Counted from the first letter of the stretch, positions 24,761 through 36,528 are shown. The stretch is 64,000 nt of DNA from Tachypleus tridentatus (GCF_004210375.1 NC_134825.1:74887558-74951557), one strand, 5' to 3'. A program made the numbers and translations. Notes: generated by a model from the sequence alone, not told the origin.

Positions 24761-24952
24761 ACAGGTTGATTTCTAAGTGACAAATACAATTAATTAAAAC
24801 TACACACCTTTGACTATTCGCTTAGGGGGCAAAAAACGACAGTGGGTATCAAAATAATTTCTTTTGTGTAAATCAAACTTTTTCTTGATATGTTAAAATA
24901 TCACAAAAAATGTTTTAAACATTTTGTATTATTTCAAGTATTATCATGTTTA

Positions 24953-25083
24953 GCCCCCCAGTGGCTCAGCGGTATGTCTGCGGACTTACAACGCTAAAAT
25001 CTGGGTTTCGATACCCGTGGTGGGCAGAGCACAGATAGTCTGTTGTGTAGCTTTGTGTTTAATTCAAAAACAACAACAACAAC
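24953..25083 (+). mobile_element. SINE-B, full length with TSD
   Basis: Best-preserved copy: gccccccagtggctcagcgg head, box B gggtttcgatacccg, ggtgggcagagcacagatag body and a (CAA)n tail. Perfect 12-bp direct repeat, ttatcatgttta, at 24941-24952 and 25084-25095. Confidence 0.95.
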
Positions 25084-25159
25084 TTATCATGTTTATGGAC
25101 ATTCAATAAAATACAAATCAGAAGATTGAAAGCGAAAAGATCAGTGTGGAGGTGCAATT

Positions 25160-25287
25160 TGTGTTTGTTTGTAGTTATGCACAACACTGCGTAATAGGCT
25201 ATCTGTGCTTTGCCTACCACAGGTATCGAAACTTAATTTCTAGAGTTGTAAGTCCGAAGACATACCACTGTGCCACTGGTGGGCAGG
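25160..25287 (-). mobile_element. SINE-B
   Basis: gtttgtttgtagttatgcac, ggctatctgtgctttgccta and ccacaggtatcgaaac in complement, head end tgtgccactggtgggc. Confidence 0.82.
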
Positions 25288-25424
25288 TAAAAATAAAACG
25301 TATAGAAATGTTTAATATTTCCTGTTTATTGTACATATAAAAATACTCACAATCTTGAGTAAGAACATATCTTTATTTAGTCAGTAAAGTATTAAATTGG
25401 ACATCAACAGTTTAGAATACGAAC

Positions 25425-25547
25425 CTGATACCTTCCTTCGTCAGCGTATAAACGACCCAGATTAAAGAGCGCCGATATTTTGGTGCTTTCATGCATTTTG
25501 GGGTCTTTCAGGCCGGCACTGTCTAACTGGGCACAGCGACGATACAC
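25425..25547 (-). CDS. TMTC2: TMTC2 exon: end of third TPR and TMTC2-type linker repeat
   Basis: Residues 605-645, phase 0 on both sides. Acceptor gcaatttag; donor TATCAG followed by GTTCGT. Begins VYRRCAQLDSAGLKDPKMHE, then SALFNLGRLYADEGRYQ. The extended LKDP..H segment between TPRs is characteristic of TMTC2 and is a main reason for choosing this paralogue. Confidence 0.93.
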
Positions 25548-25638
25548 CTAAATTGCAAAGGCGTATAGATAATATTACAGGAATTCCGTAATCAGTATAG
25601 TTAGAACACTTCATAGCTTTCCATTGTAATAACATGAT

Positions 25639-25915
25639 GTTTGTTTGTTTTTGGAATTCGCACAAAGCTACTCGAGAGCTATCTGTGCTAGCCGTTACTA
25701 ATTTAGCAGTGTAAGACTAGAGGAAAGGCAGCTAGTCATCACCACCCACCGCCAACTCTTGGGCTACACTTTTACCAACGAAAAGTGGGATTGACTGTAA
25801 TATTATAACGCCCCCACGGCTGAAAGGGCGAGCATGTTTGGCGCGACGGGGATGCGAACCCGCGACCCTCAGATTACGAGTCGCACGCCTTAACACGCTT
25901 GGCCATGCCGGGGCA
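25639..25915 (-). mobile_element. SINE-A, full length with TSD
   Basis: Complete SINE-A in complement: tail gtttgtttgtttttggaatt, body, box B ggttcgcatcccc, head ccccggcatggccaagcgtg. Flanked by an 11-bp direct repeat, aataacatgat, at 25628-25638 and 25916-25926. Confidence 0.95.
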
Positions 25916-26182
25916 AATAACATGATACAACCCAGTAAATAGTGCTCTAAAGAAACCACAAACTAAATAACTTCTGCAACATCAGTATCATATCAAAATG
26001 GTAATTAACTCTGACAAGTTTTAACCTGAAATAAACATTTTCACAGGTATTTAGAAATAACCTATTTAACCAACAAGATTGGTGTCATAAGTGGAAGAAA
26101 ATAAACTTTTTACATAACAGGGTGGTACATCATTTTATTCGACTTTGCTCGATGATGCTTGATGGTGCTCACCGCTTGATGG

Positions 26183-26410
26183 TGAGGGCGCTCGACTCTC
26201 AACCTGCGGGTTTGAATCCCCGTCACACCAAACATACTCGTCATTTCAGCTGAGAGGACGTTATAATATGACGTTCAATTCCACTATTTCTTGGCATAAG
26301 AGTAACCCTAGAGTTAGCGGTGGGTGCTAATGACTAGTTGCCTTCCCTCTTGTCTATCACAACTAAACTTGGGACGGCTGGCGCAAATTGCTTTGCGCGA
26401 AATTCAAAAT
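26183..26410 (+). mobile_element. SINE-A, head partly lost
   Basis: From gcgctcgactctcaacctgc and box B gggtttgaatccccgtcaca through the body to gctttgcgcgaaattcaaa. Confidence 0.85.
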
Positions 26411-26834
26411 TAATCAAATCGACGTTTTACCTGTTGAAAGGCAGACTGTAAATTATGATAAAATTGGACAACCACGGTTTGTTACTTAATAGGACTTCCC
26501 AATTAAAAACTTATTTACGAGCAAAATGTTTTTTATTCGTAATATTTAACATGTGATTAATAATGATGCACAAACCGGATGCGGTCTGCCAATTAGAATA
26601 CGCTAGCAAATAAGACTAAAACTCTGAACCAGAATGAAATGGTGTTATATATAATATTACGAATAGGAAGGTAAGCATGTTATTATAAACTTGAAAAACA
26701 GCACGAATTTCTAAGTTCTGCAAGTTAACCAACTTGTTAACCAACTCTACTTTGGATGTCATTACAATATTTGTTTTCTTCAGAATTTTCTAACATAAGA
26801 GCTCCTTCATATAGCCGTCCATAATTTTGAATTT

Positions 26835-26995
26835 ATATACTAGAGATAAGCCAGTTAGTCAGTATAACCCATTGCCAACTCGGAGTAGGATATTACAATG
26901 ACTCTTATAGTGCATCCACGTCCCCATGAGTGCGGGTTTTGGGTAATGGGATGCAAACCATTAATTCTCGGATTCATAGGCCAGGCACTATAGGC
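26835..26995 (-). mobile_element. SINE-A, very degenerate
   Basis: aagccagttagtcagtataa, then cccattgccaactcggagta and a decayed head (ccattaattctcggattcat then aggccaggcac) keep the family order. Confidence 0.5.
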
Positions 26996-27011
26996 CCACC
27001 ATTACAAAGCT

Positions 27012-27140
27012 TTTTTGCTCGTTTGTTTGTATTTAAACATAAAGCTACACAATAAGGTATCTGTGCTCTGCCCATACCAGGCATCGAAACCCGGCTTCTA
27101 GCATGGACGTCCGCAGACATATTGCTGTGCCACTGGAGGG
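27012..27140 (-). mobile_element. SINE-B with TSD
   Basis: Full family in complement, ending attgctgtgccactggaggg. Direct repeats accattacaaagc and accattacaaaac (one mismatch) flank it. Confidence 0.88.
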
Positions 27141-27644
27141 ACCATTACAAAACCTTTAATGTAATATAATTACTTAGAAAATCACACAACAGTGCTAACC
27201 TACCAGCACTTGTCGAGTTTTATTGAAAATAAACAGATGCCGTTTGATCTTAGATTATCTTTTCCCCTTTTTTAATCTCTGAATACTTTCCGATCTGTAA
27301 ACATATTAAGTTTTCGGAAGTTCTCTGCTAATGTTTTAACAACGTTCAACACTTATTATTTTGAAAATATAGTATTAAAATATTTACTGGTCACTTTGCA
27401 AACATTATAGATGGAGGTAAACCTTGAGAATCTATTTACTTTTGTTTAACACGCTATCTACATACCTTTCAGTTTAGAGCATTTGAACACAAGATATTTT
27501 ATATCAGAAGTAAATGTACAGAATGTTTTTAATTACATTCTGTGTTTTAAATCGGAGATAAATTTTTCAGTATATTTTATTTATATTTCCTTAAGAGTAG
27601 GGACAAAGTAAAAGTGTATACAAATGCTCGAAAGCCTAACTCAC

Positions 27645-27706
27645 CTCAACTGCTTCTTCTTTTCTACCCAGAATTCCCAGCACTAGTCCCATATTCAGAT
27701 GAGCCA
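27645..27706 (-). CDS. TMTC2: TMTC2 exon: third TPR, first part
   Basis: Two bases complete Met 584, followed by residues 585-604: AHLNMGLVLGILGRKEEAVE. Acceptor tttatcatag; donor GTTGAG followed by GTGAGT, phase 0. At 62 nt this is the smallest exon of the gene. An 8.1-kb intron separates it from the previous exon. Confidence 0.92.
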
Positions 27707-28700
27707 CTATGATAAAGAAATATGCATTAACAAATGTCAAAAACTTCTCGTATTTTGCTGCTCTTGATAGCAAGGAAGTTTATTACATATGTGTTACGGG
27801 TCATCAGCTGACGTATGAACTCTCTCGTACCAATAAAAGTATTTATGACTTTGAGTGATCTCATGTTACTGATTTTAATGTGTAACATTGTAATTTAGGA
27901 CGGAGAGAACTGTTCATTTCATCTAAATAAGGTGGACTTCGCAGCAGAAGATTTCCACCAACAATTACTACTATGTAAGATGAGTTGGCAGCAGGCTTAG
28001 TTGCTATAATTCAAAATTTAGAGACGGTTGGAAAATTCACAGTCTTCTTTACGAGTCTGTTTACAGAGGTTAATAAAACAAACACATATCTATAAACATT
28101 TAAACATAAGTATACCAAGGAGTAAATTTATACGTTTATAGGACGACGCGTAAAACTAAACAAAGCCAGATCCTAAACATGAATTAACAGCTGCCACATG
28201 AGACAGCTTAGCAACTTTTTAGTACTGAGCTTAAAATGGGTAACAGGAGGGTCATTCTGGAACCCGCTATTTAGTGTTACTTCGATAGATCTCGATGAAT
28301 GAGAGTGGGAAAATTTATAAAATGAAGAAAAAAATATTGAAAATATGACACGATGAAATCTATATGGATTACACAATGATGATACCAACAGTAGGTATTA
28401 TGTCATTCTTATGTGGAAATGACATTTTTAATTTGATAATCACGAAGTAAACCATCTTGTAATGAAGCCTGCATCTGCTTCGTTGGGTTTTACTCTGCCG
28501 TTAGTTTCATACAATTCTGAAACCAATAATTTCTTATATATTATTTCAAGCCCCCTTTTTGAAGATAATAATGTTATTGTGTCCATCGTTTTACATTTTG
28601 CTATCTATACAGTAATTAAATGCGAATTTTACGATTCAGCTGGTAGGTCAGATCGACTGGGATATCTTCGAATAAATTCTTCTAGAATCGGACTTCGACA

Positions 28701-28820
28701 ATCCCCAGTGGCACAGCGGACTTATGTTGCTAGAAACCGAGTTTCGATATTCGTAGTGGGCAGAATACAGATAACCTTTTTTGTAGCTTTGATCTTAATT
28801 ACAAAACAAATAAACAAACC
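28701..28820 (+). mobile_element. SINE-B
   Basis: caatccccagtggcacagcg head with a shortened anticodon arm, gagtttcgatattcgtagtg, then gtagctttgatcttaattac and a (CAAA)-like tail. Confidence 0.82.
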
Positions 28821-29201
28821 GACCCGGACCCACGGTTTAACTTAATAGCTACGCTTAAACTGCACATTTACAAGTTTATTTTCCCATGTTGGCTCTTACA
28901 GTCATGAGTCAAGTCACATGTCCAGCCCAGTTATCTCGATTTCAAAATTGTGCCTACGTCTTCTTCCTCGTCTAATCGAAACACCACAGTTCTTTCCGGA
29001 ATTATAAACTTATTTGGATTCACATTAAGATCCTGGACTGGCTTGTGTGGCAATTGTTAAAAAAAACATAAAAAATATAATAAAACGAAACAATTAAAAT
29101 ATAAGTTTAAGTAATAACCAAACTCATTAAAGTAAAATGAATTAGTAAAGTATTTTAGAAATTATCACAAAACTGTAAAATAATTTACCCTACAATGAAG
29201 G

Positions 29202-29563
29202 TTTTGTTTTAAATTATCGCAGAAAGCTACAAGAGGGCTATCTGCGCTAGGCATCCCTAATTTAGCAGTGTAAGACTAGAGGGAAGGGAGCTAGTCATCA
29301 CCACCCACCGCCAACTCTTGGGCTACTTTTTTAACAACGAAGATTAATATTCAGATTATAACACCCCCTCAGCGTGTTTTCTTATAGCTAAGCCACATCG
29401 GGCTATCTGCTGAGTCTACATAGGGGAATCGAATCCCTGATTTCAGCGTTGTAAATCCGTAGACTTACTGCTGTACCACAGGGGGACCAACTGAAAGGAC
29501 AAGCATGTTTGATGTGATGGGTATTCGAGCCCACGACCCTCGGATTACCTGGCCATGCCATGC
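29202..29563 (-). mobile_element. SINE-A with TSD, split by a SINE-C
   Basis: Outer SINE-A in complement, bounded by a perfect 12-bp direct repeat, ctacaatgaagg, at 29190-29201 and 29564-29575. The body is interrupted in the region normally reading cgcccccacggctgaaagg. Confidence 0.93.
29372..29486 (-). mobile_element. SINE-C nested in SINE-A
   Basis: gtgttttcttatagctaagc, then ccacatcgggctatctgctg and on to ctgctgtaccacaggggg in complement. Younger than the surrounding SINE-A. Confidence 0.9.
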
Positions 29564-29856
29564 CTACAATGAAGGAAAAAGGTGTTTGTTTTTCTCAGTT
29601 CAGAAAGCTATTTTAGGCTTTATATTTTCTTTTACTAAAAAATAAAGATCAGATTTTAAATAAATTAGAAGAAAATTTAGCAGGCTAAACGAAAATAGCG
29701 TAAAGTATTGATTTCAAAAATAAAGTTCAATACAAAAATTCATAAGAAATTCAATAAAAAATTATAAATTTATATTTAACATGAAACCTAACAAAGTGAT
29801 ATGACATACTCAAGATGTACAAATAAAATAATGAAAAACAAAGAAACAACAACATG

Positions 29857-30062
29857 GGTTTTATTTTGTTTGTTTGTTTGTTTTTTTTTGTCTTTTTTTT
29901 TTCTTTCCCAGCTACTTCCGGGTACGGTCTGGGTAGACTATTCGGCGCCCAGGCCGTGAAAGTGGGTTTTCTCGGTACTCCCGTTTCCCCACAGCAAAAT
30001 CTCTGGCATCGGACCTGTAGGTCCCAGCCTCATTCTAAAGGGCCGTTTCGCAAGGGTATCTA
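29857..30062 (-). mobile_element. GC-rich retroelement fragment of unknown family
   Basis: On the minus strand a GC-rich segment (ggccctttagaatgaggctg, ggacctacaggtccgatgcc, cggcctgggcgccgaatagt, gaccgtacccggaagtagct) runs straight into an A-rich tail with (CAAA) units. That layout fits the 3' end of a 5'-truncated LINE or another SINE. It abuts a SINE-A. It does not match families A, B or C, and I do not recognise it. Confidence 0.5.
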
Positions 30063-30077
30063 ATCAATTACACGATC

Positions 30078-30325
30078 CTCGAGCTAAAGGACTATCTGCG
30101 CTAACCGTCCCTAATTCAACGGTGTAAGACTAGAGATAAGGCAGCTAGTAATCACCACCCACCGAAAATTCTTGAGCTACTCTTTTACCAACGAATAGTG
30201 GGATTGCCCATCACTTATAACGCCCCACGGTTGAAAGGACGAGTATGTTTGGTGTGTGACGAGGATTCGAACTCGCAACCCTCAGATTACGAGTTGAATG
30301 ACTAAACAACCTGGCCATGCCAGGA
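30078..30325 (-). mobile_element. SINE-A, tail region lost
   Basis: Starts within the body (ggactatctgcgctaaccgt) and ends at the head (ctggccatgccagg), with box B gagttcgaatcc in complement. Confidence 0.82.
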
Positions 30326-30447
30326 CTAATAACACGGGAGTCTTACATCACAGTTGCACTGAGACCTACTTAAAATTTGTTCATTAAACGGAAATGTTAT
30401 GCCTTCAAGTATCAGTGGATTCTGAAGAGAAGCATCACAGGAAATGA

Positions 30448-30723
30448 TTTTGTTGTTTTTGGAATTTCGCACAAAGCTACTCGAGGGCTATCTGTGCTAG
30501 CCGTCCCTAATTTAGCAGTGTAAGACTAGAGGGAAGGCAGCTAGTCATCACCACCCACCGCCAACTCTTGGGCTGCTCTTTTACCAACGAATAGTGGGAT
30601 TGACCGTCACAATATAACGCTCCCACGGCTGAAAGGGCGAGTATGTTTGGCGCGACGGAGATGCGAACCCGCGACCCTCAGATTGCGAGTCGCACGCCTT
30701 AACACGCTTGGCCTTGCCGGGCC
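30448..30723 (-). mobile_element. SINE-A, full length, well preserved
   Basis: Close to the family consensus; head ggcccggcaaggccaagcgt and box B gggttcgcatctcc. Confidence 0.92.
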
Positions 30724-30741
30724 GATTTATAAAAATAAAGG

Positions 30742-30861
30742 GTGTGTGTTTTTTTTATAGCAAAGCCACAAAAGGTTATCTGCTCAACCCACCGAGGGGA
30801 ATCGAACCTCTGATTTTAGCGGTGTAAATCCGGAGACATACCGCTGTACTAGCGGGGGGCC
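30742..30861 (-). mobile_element. SINE-C, full length
   Basis: gtgtgtgttttttttatagc to ccgctgtactagcggggggc in complement; box B region gaggttcgattcccctcg. Confidence 0.9.
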
Positions 30862-30941
30862 AGTAAAACTGATTAAATATAGTCGACCGAACATTTTTAA
30901 TTTCGGTTGTGATTCTACCTTGCATGTTTGCCGTTGTACGA

Positions 30942-31068
30942 GTTTGTTTTGTTTGTTTAGGTTAAGCAAAAAGCTACATAATGAGCTATTGGTGCTTTGC
31001 CCACCATTTGTATCAAAACCCGCTTTCTAGCGTTGTAAGTTTGCAGACATTCCGCTGTGCCATTGTTT
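30942..31068 (-). mobile_element. SINE-B
   Basis: gtttgttttgtttgtttagg tail, gctacataatgagctattgg, cccaccatttgtatcaaaac, head end ccgctgtgccattg. Confidence 0.82.
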
Positions 31069-32279
31069 GAGAGTAGATGTTTTATGTCTTATTTTACCTT
31101 ATATCTATTTCCTCTGTGCATTACCACCCCACATTAATTTCCTCAATCTTCCTTAATAGATGGGAAAGTCAATCTCAGATAGCCAATCTATCCTAAGCTT
31201 TCCATAGACCCTCAACTGAATATGGACTTCGATACCCCTAACACACACCAAAAATACAAATGTTTATTCTAGCTGTTTTTAGTTTGGTGCGCGGTCAAAT
31301 TATTTGTAATTTAAATTTTATGTAGTTGTTTTTCTCTTGAAAATAGCTATTGGTTTCGAGACGCAGCTGAATGCGTGGGTGACTTCTATTTAAATTCCTT
31401 GTTTACTATCCTGTTAACAGTACCAGCAGATATACATAGTTTTATTACAATAGCTTTTTGGAATTTTCTGTTGTGAGTCATTACTCTGTAGAAGAAGGCA
31501 TAGTTCTGAACTATCTCGTAGTCTATCGCTGTATTATGTAAGCGTTTTTCGCCGTTGTTGAATATGGAGGACAGTGAAAGCTCCTTACATCGAAATGATG
31601 TGTCATTTTGCTCCATACTGAAAGAAAATGTGTCACGTATTCATCCAGTCAAAAGTCATGACGCAGCGTTATTGCATTGTCAAATTGTTGGAAGCTATTC
31701 ATCGGGAACCAAATATATAGGTTACAGGTTATTTTATAAAGTTTTAGCATTACTCTCTTCACGCACACACACACATACAACAACAGCAAAAGAAACTGAA
31801 GCAATATTTTCTGTGGTATTTATGTGTGAACTGCATTCCTACATACATTTCAAAATAGTTACTGACACGTCGAAAAATTTCTGTAATTCAAGTAATGATT
31901 GCAGAACTTTTTGACCTTTTTTATAATGACAGTAACAAAAATTGTTTTTATGTGTAATATTTAGCTTTAATATCCGTTTCAGCTCATAAACACCGAAATA
32001 AATTTCTTAAAAAGAAACAAGCGAGTGTAAGAGTCTACCTTTCTTCATTCTAACTTAAAAAAAAAAGGTAATTACAACAAAAACAAAGTTATATATAAAT
32101 TCAACCAGCATTAAAGAGGCCAATATATGCCGACGAAAGAAATATGTTTGAAAATGAATGAAACAAAGGCCATTTTATCCTAACGTTGCGAATTTTGGTA
32201 CCAGATAAATGAAAAAACTGTCTGTTCCACTGATTGTATCAAATCCCACAAAAGTTAGTAAATATACACATGAATAGTT

Positions 32280-33720
32280 CACAAAAAAAAAAATATATTC
32301 TTTTCGCTGAAACATTGAGCAAGAGGCAAAAATCCCAAAATCGTCTATATCTATGTTTTAGATCTGGGAGGAGTATATGTGTATCAAATTCCATGTAAAA
32401 TCGTCGAAACAAGGCTAAGTAATTGACCACAAACCCCAAAAATTATGAGTTCATTTAACTTTTGACTCCCATAAATTAACCAAAAATGGGTATATTCCAA
32501 ATTTCTATAGATATATATATGAATGGGATCTGTAAAAAAGAATCTTTGTATCAGATTTCATGTAAACAGGCCAAAATACGGCGGAATTATTCTCAAAAAC
32601 TTTAAAATAATGCTTTTAGTGCATTTTGACCCCTATCATTAAGAACGGTATTACTTAATAGTAGGGACCGTAATGAAACAAAATGGCGGCAAAAATCAAT
32701 TTAAAATCACCTTTAAAATAACTGAATATCAACAAAGGTTATTTCACAGCATTATCTGAGCAAAAGTAAAGTAAAGCTTATCGTACTTATAAAGCTGCCT
32801 AAATCACTATATACATATTTATTTTAATATTTAAACTAATTTTCATCTGAGTAAGTGTTGTTTTTTTTTTCCAGACGAGTGTATAGAAAAAAATTACAAT
32901 CCTTATGATTATAAAAGACGATTTTCTACTTTGGGGATATAATTAGATTTGATGGTAGGTTGGTAGAGATCCTGATGAGAAATAAATAGAATCGCATATA
33001 TGGTCGTCCCATATTTGCCATTGCTACAGCACAGAAACTTAGCTAATAAAAGGAAACAAACAAGTATAATAAAATTGATAAATTTTATAAAAACAAGTAG
33101 ATTTGGTAATATCAAAAGTTTTAATGCCATAAAAGTAATAAAACAAGAATGTAAAACTAAAAACACGAGTTAATTAAAATTCCAAAATTGTTATCCCTAC
33201 TTTGACAAATCACAGCAATTACGTTAGTCTGAGTCAAAGTAGGGATAAAAAAATTTAAATTTGAAGTGACTCAGTTTTTAGTTTTTACTTTCTTGGTTCA
33301 ATGCTTTTGGTAGCTTTAAAACTTTCTATATTACTTTAGTTTGCTAGGTCACGTATATATCTAGCCCTACTTGTTTCGCTATGTAAATTTTAATTTTGTC
33401 ATCATACTTGTAACTATTACAGATGGGCAAGTCTAACATTTTTGTTTGTCAATGTGTGGGACCTGCAAAAAAGTATCTTTGTACTAAATCATACCATAAT
33501 TTGAAAACATAAGGCCGAGTAATTAACCAAGATCCACAACATTATTATTTTACGTGAATTCTGTCCTTCCTATTCAAAATTCAAAATGGGCAAATCTAAC
33601 TTTTCTGTACGTCAGTGTGTTGAACGCATCAAATATTTATATACTTAATTTTTATCTTGACTGTTGGGCACATTAGTCCAAAATAAATAGTTTTTGGGTT
33701 GTGAGACCTTTGACTCCACA
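32280..33720. repeat. Diverged repeats of about 170-250 bp
   Basis: Similar blocks recur: (g)ggatctgtaaaaaagaatct-ttgtatcagatttcatgtaaa near 32526, ggacctgcaaaaaagtatctt near 33460, and a related tatcaaattccatgtaaaat near 32375. Each is followed by ggcc(a/g)a-taattgaccaca, then ttgactcc-cataaatt. This looks like an old, degraded tandem or dispersed element in the intron. No protein is readable. Confidence 0.45.
33191..33248. repeat. Perfect 16-bp inverted repeat
   Basis: ttatccctactttgac (33191-33206) is followed after 26 nt by its exact complement (33233-33248). In RNA this would form a strong hairpin. No flanking transposon structure seen. Confidence 0.9.
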
Positions 33721-33758
33721 AATTCCTTTAATTGGTCTACATAAAAAAAGGAAAATGT

Positions 33759-34003
33759 TAGTTTGTTTGTTTTTTTAATTTCGAGCAAAGGTACGCGAGA
33801 GATGTCTGCACCAGCCGTTCCTAACTTAGCAGTGTAAGACTAGAGGGAAGGTAGCTAGTTATCACCACATACAGCCCACTCTTTTACCATCGAATAGTGG
33901 GATTGACCGTCACATTATAATGCTCCCATAGCTGAATGGGCGAGCATGTTTGGTATGACGGAGATTCGAACACGCGCCCCTAACAGCCTGGACATACCGG
34001 CCC
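33759..34003 (-). mobile_element. SINE-A with TSD and internal deletion
   Basis: Complement of the family, missing part of the head. 12-bp direct repeat, aaaggaaaatgt, at 33747-33758 and 34004-34015. Confidence 0.9.
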
Positions 34004-34999
34004 AAAGGAAAATGTATCTGGGCGTATTGAACAAATATATAGTTTTATTACGTTTGAAGTCAGTTCGCTAAAAAATGAAGAAGTGAAAAGATTGAAAAGC
34101 GTTCGGAAGAAAAAAGGAGAAACAACAGAAACGATTATGTCTCTCTGCGGATACAAACACTCCGTACAGCCACGCAATTTTAAATTGTCAGTTTGTATTT
34201 TGCATCTGCGAGCAATTCTTCTTTTTCCTTTACAGTTCAAATAAGTACTCTAAGAGAAGAAGACATGAAATAGAACAAAATACTGATCTAAAAACTAACC
34301 TGTTTTCTACCAATGCATTACATATGTCACACGTTTCGCACCAACTTTTCGAACATTTAAAAGTAACTAAATTTTATGTGCTCAAGCATACACAAAATAC
34401 AAGCTTTGTTATTGGAAAAAAATAAAATCGAAGTTATAGAATAATTGCTATTGTAGCACGCTATCTTCTCCATGCATTTTAATATAATTGCTGTGTCTTC
34501 TTTTAAAATGAGCTCGTATTTTTATTGTAAGTTATTTTAATCATATCATGACTGTTCTTATCTCGTGACAAGGTAACATTGACTGACGAGCATATGCTTA
34601 TTAAAAGTTAAGATCGCTTGCGTAACTATTATAAAAACTTATAAGTTAGAAAGGAGATTACGCAATTCACCATGTTATTGGAACAGAGAGGTAAATAAAA
34701 ATGTTTATTATTTACTTAATAGCGTATTTTGTCCCTAGTAAGCTTAAATTTTATAGTGTTTTTATGGAGATATGATCGTTACTGAGGATAGAATGCAATT
34801 TTCAGTAGATAAGCTTCATTTACCACCCTTCCCCGTAGTCTGTGTTTAGTTACTGTTTTTATTGCTTTCAAGCTTCATTAGAAAATTCACCTTTTCATCA
34901 CTAGCCACAAACAGCGAATAGCAGATACAGTTGATAGGAGTTATGGACTTCAACACATGTATTTGTTTCAAATTTTAAGTCACAGGTTCATTTCACTTG

Positions 35000-35276
35000 G
35001 GCCCGAAATGGCCAGGTAGTTAAGGCACTCGAATCGTAATCCGAGGGTCGCGGGTTCGAATCCCCATCACACCAAGCATGCTCACCCTTTCAGCCGTGGG
35101 GGCTTTATAATGTGACGATCAATCCCACTATTCGTTGGTAAAATAGTCCAAGAGTTGGCGGTAGGTGGTGATGACTAGCTGCCTTCCCTCTAGTCTTACA
35201 CTGCTAAATTATGGACGGCTAGAGCAGATAGCCCTCGAGTAGCTTTGCGCGAAATTAAAAAGAAAGAAACAAACAA
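35000..35276 (+). mobile_element. SINE-A, full length with TSD
   Basis: gcccgaaatggccaggtagt head, CTCGAATCGTAATCCGAG anticodon arm, box B gggttcgaatccccatcaca, full body, tail gaaattaaaaagaaagaaac. Direct repeats tcatttcacttg and tcattttacttg (one mismatch). Confidence 0.93.
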
Positions 35277-35805
35277 TCATTTTACTTGATGTTTGTGAAT
35301 AAGAGTTTAATTCTGATGGCCTGGTTACTTTTACCGCTGCGTGGGATCTGCTTCAGATGTATCTTATCGTTTCCACTTCCAGATTGTGACATTCTTACAT
35401 TTCTATATGCGATACTATTGATTTGTGGCTTAACATATAGGGCCTAGCTTCTAAAAATATTTGTGGGCACTTATATTTTAATTGCTGTCATTGTGCATAA
35501 ATTAAGACGAACGTAGGGAAACTACTGACTTCATTTAATAAACAGTACAAGTGCATTATCGTAGCCAGAATACAGAATATATCCCTCAATCGTTTTAAAG
35601 AGAAATTAAGATATATTCAGTTAGACCAGTATTCTTTCTATATAATATAAACATCAACAGACGACCGAAAGAATAACATCGATCGAAGGCAAAAAGATTC
35701 TGTAAAAAAAAAAAGAAAGAAAATATGACGATACTATCAAGTTCTTTAAGTGTTTTAATTAATGATGTTAATACTAACACAGGAACCAAAAAACTGAACA
35801 CATAC

Positions 35806-35891
35806 TTGCCAGTCGAGGTCGAAATTGGATTGCCAGCTTGTAACTCTGTAAGGCTTCTTCGTGCCGTCCTTGTTCTTGAAGCAATATGCCT
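35806..35891 (-). CDS. TMTC2: TMTC2 exon: second TPR
   Basis: Leu 555 is completed by the first base, followed by residues 556-583 and one base of Met 584. Encodes GILLQEQGRHEEALQSYKLA and IQFRPRLA, a classical TPR (G..L..QGR..EAL..Y..A). Acceptor ccataccag; donor GCAA followed by GTATGT. An AG two bases further in would also be possible, but only the chosen one restores the frame with the preceding exon. Confidence 0.93.
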
Positions 35892-36249
35892 CTGGTATGG
35901 ACAGATAAAGAAAAGGGTTGCTCGTTTATTTATATACGTCATAATCAGATCAAGACATAACTGTCAATTTACGTGAAAATAATAATCAAAACAAATCTAT
36001 CAAAAAATGATTTATTAAAATATTTTATTAGGTATTTAGTGTAAGTGTCAGAAACTTTCCTATTTGTGCATAACGTTTATACTATTGTTAAGATGCATGG
36101 TTAGCTGTGAACTGCAAAACTACGATTTGAGTAAATTTATTAGTTTGTATTTCAAACTGATAGAGATACAAATTTGCATACGAAAGTTAAATAATTTATT
36201 TAAGAATATTAATGGGCACTAAATAATGATAATATTTTTTACAGATAAT

Positions 36250-36490
36250 ACAATGTATAAAATTTCGATTTCAAACATATAACACTAAACCATTATTAAA
36301 AGTGGGTTCCAAACTTTTAGTATTAAACCATCGTTAAAACCGAATTTTAAACTTTTAACATTAAATGACTGTTAAAACTGCTTTCCAAATTTTGAACCTT
36401 AAATCACTCTTAAAACAATTCCAAACGTTTAATATAAACTACTTTTAAAACAGCATTAAACCATTGTTAAAACTGAATTTCAAACGGTAA
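36250..36490. repeat. Degenerate AT-rich tandem array next to a TMTC2 donor
   Basis: About six imperfect units of 37-40 bp built around attaaac-cattgttaaaac-tgaattt-caaac. It ends about 40 nt from the donor of exon 36529-36643. Confidence 0.7.
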
Positions 36491-36528
36491 CTTATTGTAA
36501 CAAAACGAGGCTAGTCCAGAATACCTAC

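Larger units (their letters stand above)
27707..35805 (-). other. TMTC2 intron, 8.1 kb, SINE-rich
   Basis: Contains the SINEs listed separately, a GC-rich retroelement fragment (29857-30062), diverged repeats (32280-33720) and an inverted repeat at 33191-33248. ORFs of 119 codons or fewer (for example 31555-31914) show no recognisable domain. Confidence 0.7.

Noticed and set aside
24953..25030. Functional tRNA gene
   Set aside because: A- and B-box-like sequences are present, but the cloverleaf is imperfect and the SINE body, tail and TSD follow directly.
29857..30062. Possible rRNA fragment because the complement contains gattagataccc
   Set aside because: The twelve-base match resembles a small-subunit rRNA motif, but the flanking sequence does not, and an A-rich tail follows.
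31555..31914. 119-codon plus-strand ORF in the large intron
   Set aside because: Contains a (CA)n-derived HTHTHTT stretch and no recognisable domain; no splice or start context.
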